Position numbers and translations under genes: made by a program | The notes under the pieces: generated by a model | Seen by the model: only the letters and a program-made list of their open reading frames with translations | Databases searched by the model: none | What the model was told of the DNA's origin: nothing | From: Candidatus Streptomyces philanthi | Lineage (GTDB): Bacteria; Actinomycetota; Actinomycetes; Streptomycetales; Streptomycetaceae | Length of the DNA stretch: 64,000 nucleotides | NCBI GenBank assembly: GCA_018114805.1 | Contig: CP073042.1 | Coordinates: 7,175,501 to 7,239,500, forward strand | Direction: 5' to 3' | Shown: positions 58,513 to 64,000 of the stretch, piece by piece | How the letters are laid out: the number at the start of each line of letters is the position of its first letter | Numbering within the stretch: the first letter of the stretch is position 1

Positions 58513-59412
58513 CCGCCACCGCTGACGTGCCCACGGCCGCCGCGAGCCCCTTGCCAGCCGCTCGCCGGCGTCCACCGGCCGGCCCACAGCGCAGGGCACG
58601 GCGCCGGGGCGCCGCCCTCGGCCTGCTCGCCTGGCTGGTCGGGCTCCTCTTCTTCCTCCCCGTGGCCTGGATGGTGCTGACCTCCCTGCACGCGGAGCAG
58701 GACGCCGCGACCAACCCACCCTCCCTCGGCGCCTCGCTGACCTGGGACGGCTACCGCACCTTCTTCGGCGCCGACGGCGGGGCCAGCCCTTGGCCGTCAC
58801 TGATCAACTCCCTGACCGCCAACGTCTGCTCCACACTGCTCGTGCTGGTGCTCGCATTGCCCGCCGCGTACGCGCTCTCCCTGCGCCCCGTGCGCAAGTG
58901 GACGGACGTGCTGTTCTTCTTCCTGTCCACCACGATGCTGCCGGTCGTCGCCGGGCTGCTGCCGGTCTACCTGTTCGCCAAGAACATCGACATGCTCGAC
59001 AACATCTGGCTGCTGGTCATCCTCTACACGTCGATGAACCTGCCGATCGCGGTATGGATGATGCAGTCCTTCCTCGCCGACATCCCGGTGGCGATCATCG
59101 AGGCGGCGCAGATCGACGGTGCCCGCTGCGCACCATCCTGGCCCGCGTGGTGGCCCCCGTCGCCGGCCCCGGCATCGCCGCCACCTCGCTGATCTGCTTC
59201 ATCTTCAGTTGGAACGAGATGCTCTTCGCCCGTGTGCTGACCGGTGTCAGGGCGCAGACCGCGCCGGTCTTCCTCACCAGCTTCATCACCAGCCAGGGCC
59301 TGTTCCTGGCCAAGGTCTGCGCAGCGTCCGTCGTGATCTCCCTCCCGGTGCTCGCCGCCGGGTTCGCCGCCAGGACAAGCTCGTCCAGGGCCTGTCGCTA
59401 GGAGCAGTGATA
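58509..59412 (+). pseudogene. Sugar ABC permease (MalG type), frameshifts
   Basis: Second permease. ATG 58509 overlaps the previous stop. Helix LGLLAWLVGLLFFLPVAWMVLTSL, periplasmic GYRTFFGADGGASPWPSLINS, EAA loop PVAIIEAAQIDGA, and RVVAPVAGPGIAATSLICFIFSWNEMLFA. A shift near 59125 lies in the EAA loop and another near 59372; no stop appears before the dehydrogenase ATG at 59413, so the exact end is approximate. Repaired length is about 300 aa. Confidence 0.84.
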
Positions 59413-60240
59413 ATGAGAACCGCGCTCATCGAGGCCGTCGGCAAGGTCACCGTGACGACCGTCCCCGACCCCACGCCCGGCCCGCGCGAGGTGGTCGTGG
59501 ACGTCGCCGCCTGCGGCCTGCGCGGAACGGACCTGCATATCCTGGAGGGGAGAGTTCGCGCCGACCCTGCCCGTCGTGCCGGGTCACGAGTTCGCCGGCG
59601 AGATCGTCGGCATCGGCAGCGAGGTGAGCGAGCTGGCCATCGGCGACAGGGTGGCCGTCGACCCGTCCCTGTACTGCCAGGCGTGCGCTACTGCCGGGCC
59701 GGGCGGGGCAACCTGTGCGACAACTGGAACGCCATCGGCGTCTCCGTGGCCGGCGGCGCCGCCGAGTACGCCCTGGCACCGGTGGGCAACTGCGTGAAGC
59801 TGCCCGACCACGTCTCCCTCCAGGACGCCGCGCTCATCGAGCCGCTCTCGTGCGTGCGCGGCTACGACGTGCTCAACAATCACCTCGGCGCCGAGGTGCT
59901 GATCTACGGCAGCGGCACCATGGGGCTCATGATGCTCGAACTGGCCAAGCGCACCGGCGCCGCCAGCGTCGACGTGCTCGACCTCAACCCCGAACGACTG
60001 GCCACCGCCCGAGCCCTGGGCTGCTCCACCGCGACGATCGAGCCGCATCTACAACCAGGAGATCACCATCACCGGCTCGATGGCGGTGTTGCACAGCTAC
60101 GAACGGGCGGCGAACCTGTTCGCCACCGGCGTGCTCGACCCCGCGGTTTCATCAGCGACCGGCTGCCGCTGGCGCGGTACCCGCAGGCCCTCGAGCAGTT
60201 CCGCGCGGGCGTGGGCCGCAAGATCGTGTCGAGGTGCCGC
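59413..60240 (+). pseudogene. Zinc-dependent polyol dehydrogenase, internal deletion and frameshifts
   Basis: Medium-chain dehydrogenase of the sorbitol/threonine type. Catalytic zinc motif VPGHEFAGEIVGIG (GHE), structural zinc Cys region YCQAC and CRAGRGNLCDNW, then LQDAALIEPLSCVRGYDVL and the NAD motif VLIYGSGTMGLMMLELAKR. After GCST near 60033 about 50 residues of the NAD domain are missing; ATIEPH and IYNQEITITGSMAVLHSYERAANLFATGV resume. Shifts near 59553, 59690, 60048 and 60148; the 3' end is unclear. ATG 59413 has AGGAG upstream. It would oxidise the polyol imported by the preceding transporter. Confidence 0.82.
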
Positions 60241-60340
60241 ACCGGTGGCGGCCGGACGCCGAGACGGACGCGAACGTCACGGACGCTGACGTGTCTTCTA
60301 CGGCGCGGTGGCGCGCAAGCCCTAGCACCGCTACCACACC

Positions 60341-60399
60341 GGGAGCGCGCCGCGCTCCCCACAGACGAGGACGCACGCCTCGGGGTGGCGGGCGTCCTC
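60341..60399. terminator. Two hairpins after the dehydrogenase
   Basis: GGGAGCGCG and CGCGCTCCC (60341-60359) form a near-perfect palindrome, and GAGGACGC (60367-60374) pairs with GCGTCCTC (60392-60399). They fall between the dehydrogenase and the convergent DCC gene, so termination of both is plausible. Confidence 0.55.
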
Positions 60400-60448
60400 T
60401 TGGCGTACGCGGGCAGCGGCGGTCGGCGCGCGGCGGGCGCGCCGGCGG

Positions 60449-60835
60449 TCAGCGCGGGGCGTCCCGGCGCGGCAGGGCGCAGGCGGGCGTGCCGCCCGGC
60501 ATCCGGTGGCGGTTGTCGGCCACCGCGCGGTAGACGACGTGGCCGATCCAGCGCAGCGGCGGCAGGTTCACCAGCGCGCCCAGCGGGGCCCAGCCGCGCC
60601 CCGCGCTGAGCAGGAGCTTGGCGACCGCCCTGATCCCGCCGTACACGGTGCCGCTCGGCGTGATCCACAGCACCTCGTGCTCGGCCCGCTCCCGCATGGT
60701 GCCGAGTTCCACCAGATCGGCGAACTGCCAGGCGCTCACCTCGCAGCGGGGTCGGATGCGGCGCTCGGCGAAGGTCACGCAACTGGTGCAGAACGCGCAG
60801 TCGCCGTCGTAGATCAACACAGGTCGGGTCCACAT
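60449..60835 (-). CDS. DCC family (DUF393) thiol-oxidoreductase-like protein
   Basis: 128-aa DCC-family protein with the motif LIYDGDCAFCTSCVTF (YDGDCxFC) near residue 8, followed by QFADLVELGTMRERA and AVAKLLLSAGRGWAPLGALVNLPPLRWIGHVVYRAVADNRHR. The family is related to thioredoxin-fold proteins; function unknown. ATG 60835. Intact. Confidence 0.9.
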   Translation of the reverse strand: MWTRPVLIYDGDCAFCTSCVTFAERRIRPRCEVSAWQFADLVELGTMRERAEHEVLWITPSGTVYGGIRAVAKLLLSAGRGWAPLGALVNLPPLRWIGHVVYRAVADNRHRMPGGTPACALPRRDAPR

Positions 60836-60895
60836 GCCCCCATCATGCCCTGCCGCTCGCGGACGCCGCGCCCGGGGCCGGGCCGCGACGCGCGA

Positions 60896-61090
60896 GGCAC
60901 GCGGGACGTCACCCGGCTGCTCGACCGGGCCCTGGCCAAGGCGGGACAGAGCGGCCCTGCGGCCGGCCCGGCCCAGGTGGCGTTCCTCTTCTCCGGGGGC
61001 GGCACCCAGTACGTGGGCATGGGGCGGCCGCTCTACGAACGCTTCGCCGTCTTCCGGGACCACCTGGACGCGTGCGACCGGCTGTTCGCC
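60896..61090 (+). pseudogene. Fragment of a polyketide synthase acyltransferase domain
   Basis: About 60 codons: DVTRLLDRALAKAG, then QVAFLFSGGGTQYVGMGRPLYERFAVFRDHLDACDRLF, the linker and beginning of a modular PKS AT domain (usually VAFLFTGQGxQ). The GHSxG nucleophile motif and everything else of the megasynthase are missing; nothing upstream (DCC gene) or downstream (a PPOX gene on the other strand) belongs to a PKS. A transplanted or misassembled fragment. Confidence 0.75.
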
Positions 61091-61219
61091 CCAGGTCCAG
61101 ATCGGGTGGAGCACCCTGCTGCGCGGGCGACTGGCGCGGTCCACGGTGGCCACGGAGGCCCATACGACGCGGTGCGCCATCTCGACGAAGGCGGGGGCAG
61201 TGGTGGCGAGGTCGGGCAC
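61085..61219 (-). pseudogene. N-terminal fragment of a pyridoxamine-phosphate-oxidase-like protein
   Basis: 45 residues from GTG 61219: PDLATTAPAFVEMAHRVVWASVATVDR and SRVLHPIWTW, the start of an FMN/F420-binding split-barrel (PPOX) protein. The match stops at about 61085, where the PKS fragment begins on the other strand. Its cofactor-binding remainder is missing. Confidence 0.7.
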
Positions 61220-61330
61220 GGGGCGACACGTCCTTTCCGATCACGGGGCGGTTCGCCTGCACCCTACCCGTGCCCTGGCGGCCACGGACCTGGCCCGTGG
61301 CCGCCCGTGGGCCAGGTCCGCGCCCCGGGC

Positions 61331-61882
61331 TCAACCCAGGTGTACCAGCACCCGATCCGGCGTCATCGGCAGCTCCCGCAGCCGCACCCCGGTCGCGTGG
61401 TAGAGCGCGTTGCCGATCGCCGCCGCCGTGCCGACGATGCCGATCTCGCCGATCCCCTTGCTGCCCATCGGGTTGAGGTGCCGGTCGTCCTCGTCGATCC
61501 AGTGCGCCTCGACGGCGGGCACGTCGGCGCAACTGGGCACGTGGTACGAGGCCAGGTCGCGCTCCGCGAAGTCACCGAAGACCGGGTCCACGGTGCTGCC
61601 CTCAAGGAGCGCCATGCCCAGGCCCATCACCATCCCGCCGATGAACTGGCACCGCTCCGTAAGGGAGTTGAGGACGTGGCCGGCGGCGAAGACGCCGAGG
61701 AGCCGACGCACCCGCGTCTCGCCGGTATCGGTGTCGACGGCGACCTCGGCGAAGTGCGCGCCGAACGCGTGGCGGGCGTAGTCCGAGGTGGCGTCCGCCT
61801 CGCCTGCGGTGTCGGCGAAGGCGCGCAGCGTGGTGGAGGGCACCTCGTCACCGCCCGCCTCCTCGACCAGCGCCCGCAGCCG
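61331..61882 (-). pseudogene. C-terminal fragment of xanthine-dehydrogenase-family molybdopterin subunit
   Basis: About 180 C-terminal residues of a large molybdenum hydroxylase subunit: FGAHFAEVAVDTDTGETRVRRLLGVFAAGHVLN, GGMVMGLGMALLEG, YHVPSCADVPAVEAHWIDE and NPMGSKGIGEIGIVGTAAAIGNALYHATGVRLRELP. The ending is natural (HLG then TGA). The N-terminal about 550 residues are missing; the sequence joins a DHFR-like gene on the other strand near 61882. Confidence 0.85.
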
Positions 61883-62300
61883 CTACGGCCGTGTGGTGTG
61901 GGACATGATGTCCGGCTACTGGCCCCGCGCCGAGGAGTTCTCCACCCACGAGCACGACCTTGCGTTCGCGCCCGTCTGGCGCGAGGCGTCCAAGGTGGTC
62001 GTCTCCTCGACGCTGACCGAGGCCGACTGGAACACCCGCGTCATCCGTACCGACGTCGTCGAGCAGTTGACCGCCCTCAAGGACGGCGGGGCACACCTGG
62101 TGCTGTTCGGCGGCTCCACGCTGGCCGGCTTCCTCACCGAAAACGGGCTGATCGACGAGTACCAGATCTTCGTCCATCCCGTCCTGCTCGGCGGCGGCAA
62201 GCCCGTCTTCACTCCCCAGCGACGCGTGGACCTGTCCCTGGTCGAGACCCGGACCTTCGACTCCCAGGTGTTCATGCTGCGCCACCAGCGCACCGCCTGA
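61882..62300 (+). pseudogene. C-terminal part of a dihydrofolate-reductase-family protein
   Basis: RibD-C/DHFR-like protein: YGRVVWDMMSGYWPRA, FAPVWREASKVVVSSTLTEADWN, VVEQLTALKDGGAHLVLFGGSTLAGFLTENGLIDEYQIFVHPVLLGGGKPVF. About 55 N-terminal residues (the ISLDGV region and NADPH motif) are missing at the junction with the molybdopterin-subunit fragment. The C-terminus is intact to TGA 62300. Confidence 0.82.
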
Positions 62301-62338
62301 CCCCCACCGCCCACCACCCCACAGACAAGGAACCCGCC

Positions 62339-62551
62339 GTGAGCACACCCGTGAAGGGGCCCGCGAGCTACTTCCCCGCCATCGAGAAGAAGTACGGCCG
62401 CCCGATCGCCGAGTGGAAGGACCTCATCCACGCCTCGCCGCTGACCAGGCACATGGAACTCGTGACGTGGCTCAAGACCGAACACGGCTTGGGCCACGGC
62501 CACGCCAACGCCCTGGTCGCCCACACCCTCGCCGAGGCGAGCGGCGAGTGA
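62339..62551 (+). CDS. DUF4287 protein
   Basis: 70-aa DUF4287 protein: GPASYFPAIEKKYGRPIAEWKDLI and ELVTWLKTEHGLGHGHANALVAHTL. Function unknown. GTG 62339 follows AAGGAA. It may be co-transcribed with the DHFR-like gene 38 bp upstream. Intact. Confidence 0.88.
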   Translation: MSTPVKGPASYFPAIEKKYGRPIAEWKDLIHASPLTRHMELVTWLKTEHGLGHGHANALVAHTLAEASGE

Positions 62552-62622
62552 ACCCCTCCCTGGGGAACTGGGGAGCCGGGAGGCCCGGGTGCCCAGGTTG
62601 CCCGGGGAGAGGTTCGCGGCGG

Positions 62623-63929
62623 TCAGCGCACGGTGCCCGCCACCACCGTGAGCACCGCGCGCACCTGGTCCGTCATGGCCTGTCGGGCGCGCACGAACTC
62701 CGGGTCGGTGACGGTACCGGTGGCCGGGTCCGTGTTGCCCGGGCCGAACGCGAGGACCGGGGTGTGCAGGTGCCCGCCCGGCGCGTCGAGGCCGACCGCG
62801 TCGCGCAGCAGCGTCGCCCGGTAGGCGATCTCGTTGGACAGGTAGTCACCGCCGCCGCCCGCGCGCGCCGCCGAGCCGGGCGTCGGCCCGTCGGGCCGCT
62901 CCACCGGCTTGTCGCCGCCGGCCGGGAACCTCGGTCACGGCCGTGTTGTCCCGCACCGGGAAGGGGCCGGTCCCCGCCTCGACGATCCGCTCGTACGGCA
63001 GCGAGGTCGTCGTCCACTGCGGCTGCTCGGTCGGCGTCGGCACGCCCGGGGGTAGGGCCACCAGACCGGTGCGGGAGACGTTGGCGTTGTCGCCGTAGCC
63101 GCCGCGCCAGGCCCCGTTGGTGCGCTCCACGTCGAAGCGGCCCGGGCGGCCCTGGCTGATGGTGGTGAACAGGTCCACCTGGCGCGGGCCCGGCCTGAAG
63201 TGCGGCAGCAGCGCGCGCTCGACCACGCCGGAGGCGAACTCGTCCCAGCGCATGGGGGAAGACGGCCGTCTCGATCCGCGCGGGGCCCGAGGGAGTGCGG
63301 ATCGTGGTCCCGTCCAGTGCCAGGGCCGCCGCGCCGGACGGGTTGCTGCGCCGGGGGGCGGCGTCGAGTTGGAACGGGTCGAACCCGGTCACCACGATCC
63401 GCTTGACGCCCTTGCCCGCGGGCAGCCGCAGCATGTCCTGTCCGCGCGACGAGCGCTCCAGGTGCGCCCGCAGCGCGGCCCTGCGCGCGTCGGACAGCGG
63501 GAAGTGCGGCCGCCACTTGGCCAGGGCCCGCGTCATGCCCAGCCGGGCCCAGTACAGCGGGCGGTCGTCGTCCCGGCTGAGGTCGCCGCCGGCGGGCCCG
63601 CGCCCCTGCGCCCAGTCCACCGCCCGCTCCCACAGGCGCTGCCTGTGCTGGGCCACCCCCCGCTCGGCCGTGGCCGGCGAGCGCGCACCTGCCAGCGCGC
63701 GGGCGAAGCGCGGCGCCACGTCGTCGAACCCGCCGCGCCGCAGGATCTCGCGGGGCACCGGCAGGTCGAGCCGTCGCTCCTCGACGGTCGGCCCGTCGGC
63801 GCGGGTGCTGCCGGCCGGGCCGGGTGCCCCCGCCGGCGCGGCGGCGGACACCGGGGCGGCGATGGCCAACGGCGCGGCGATGGCCACGGCGGTGGCGAGC
63901 CAGCCCAGGCGGGTGCGCAGGGATCTCAT
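62623..63929 (-). pseudogene. Secreted pyroglutamyl-peptidase-like protein, two frameshifts
   Basis: Secreted C15-like (pyrrolidone carboxylyl) peptidase, about 430 aa when repaired. Signal peptide MRSLRTRLGWLATAVAIAAPLAIAAPVSAAAP, then a long N-terminal extension, then VKRIVVTGFDPFQLDAAPRRSNPSGAAALALDGTTI (the GFDPF start of the peptidase fold) and FPVRDNTAVTEVP; after a shift the end reads DYLSNEIAYRATLLRDAVG and LHTPVL, where the catalytic Cys/His motifs are degenerate or atypical. Frameshifts near 63257 and 62920. ATG 63929 follows AAGGACC. Confidence 0.8.
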
Positions 63930-64000
63930 ATGGGGTCCTTCGGTACGGGGGTGGCGACGGCGTCCGGCGGCGGCGGGCCCGCCCCTTCGACGCACCCGCG

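Overview
The window is high-GC DNA with G/C-rich third codon positions, GTG starts, stop/start overlaps of the ATGA and GTGA type, and families typical of Streptomyces: egt genes, a family 2B encapsulin, a conservon-like roadblock protein, a DUF6397-like protein, tandem DUF1048 genes, and an Rpf-like/LysM/M23 protein. A Streptomyces or close relative is inferred. No tRNA, rRNA, CRISPR array or intact mobile element was seen.

Layout. 0-5 kb: phosphoesterase end, ergothioneine genes egtA / egtB-egtC chimera / egtD (minus), DUF4239 membrane protein. 5-10.5 kb: secreted Pro-Thr protein, PadR regulator with two DUF1048 genes, AidB-like acyl-CoA dehydrogenase divergent from a PaaX regulator. 10.5-16 kb: DUF3574, histidine phosphatase, SCO6745-like remnant, SGNH hydrolase, DUF1697, Rpf-like/LysM/M23 wall hydrolase. 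16.4-19.1 kb: an adjacent acyl-CoA dehydrogenase pair. 19.3-24.7 kb: a five-gene peptide/nickel-type ABC importer with every gene boundary overlapping. 24.8-26.2 kb: a family 2B encapsulin shell gene with no recognisable cargo gene nearby. 26.3-32.2 kb: phosphodiester glycosidase, GDPD-like enzyme, GNAT, VOC, xylulokinase, YceI. 32.3-36.8 kb: SNF2 helicase and SWIM zinc-finger gene. 37-41.4 kb: fatty acid desaturase, small membrane protein, MOSC, hypothetical, MpaB-like oxygenase. 41.4-43.4 kb: a poorly coding zone with remnants. 43.4-50.3 kb: roadblock protein, DUF6397-like protein, TesB, DUF3516 helicase, YdjM-like protein, L,D-transpeptidase. 50.3-56.4 kb: GH109-like enzyme, MarR divergent from a truncated ABC exporter, LigD-polymerase fragment, antiporter regulator plus CPA2 antiporter. 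56.4-60.3 kb: a damaged polyol ABC importer with a zinc dehydrogenase. 60.4-64 kb: DCC protein, fragments of a polyketide synthase AT domain, a PPOX protein, a molybdopterin oxidase and a DHFR-like protein, then DUF4287 and a secreted pyroglutamyl-peptidase-like protein.

The dominant oddity is damage. About 40 single-base frameshifts, about 14 in-frame stops (mostly at conserved Trp or Tyr positions) and about nine internal deletions or gene-gene junctions break well conserved genes, while many neighbours are pristine (egtA, egtD, encapsulin, xylulokinase, tesB, DUF3516 helicase, CPA2 antiporter). Damage spread over so many unrelated housekeeping genes fits a low-accuracy consensus or misassembly better than natural decay, but only read data can decide. 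Broken genes are typed here as pseudogenes for the sequence as given; several are probably intact in the organism.

Functional groups: ergothioneine synthesis (apparently interrupted), acyl-CoA oxidation, peptide/nickel uptake, polyol uptake plus oxidation (with xylulokinase elsewhere in the window), cell-wall turnover (Rpf-like/M23, L,D-transpeptidase), and potassium/proton exchange.
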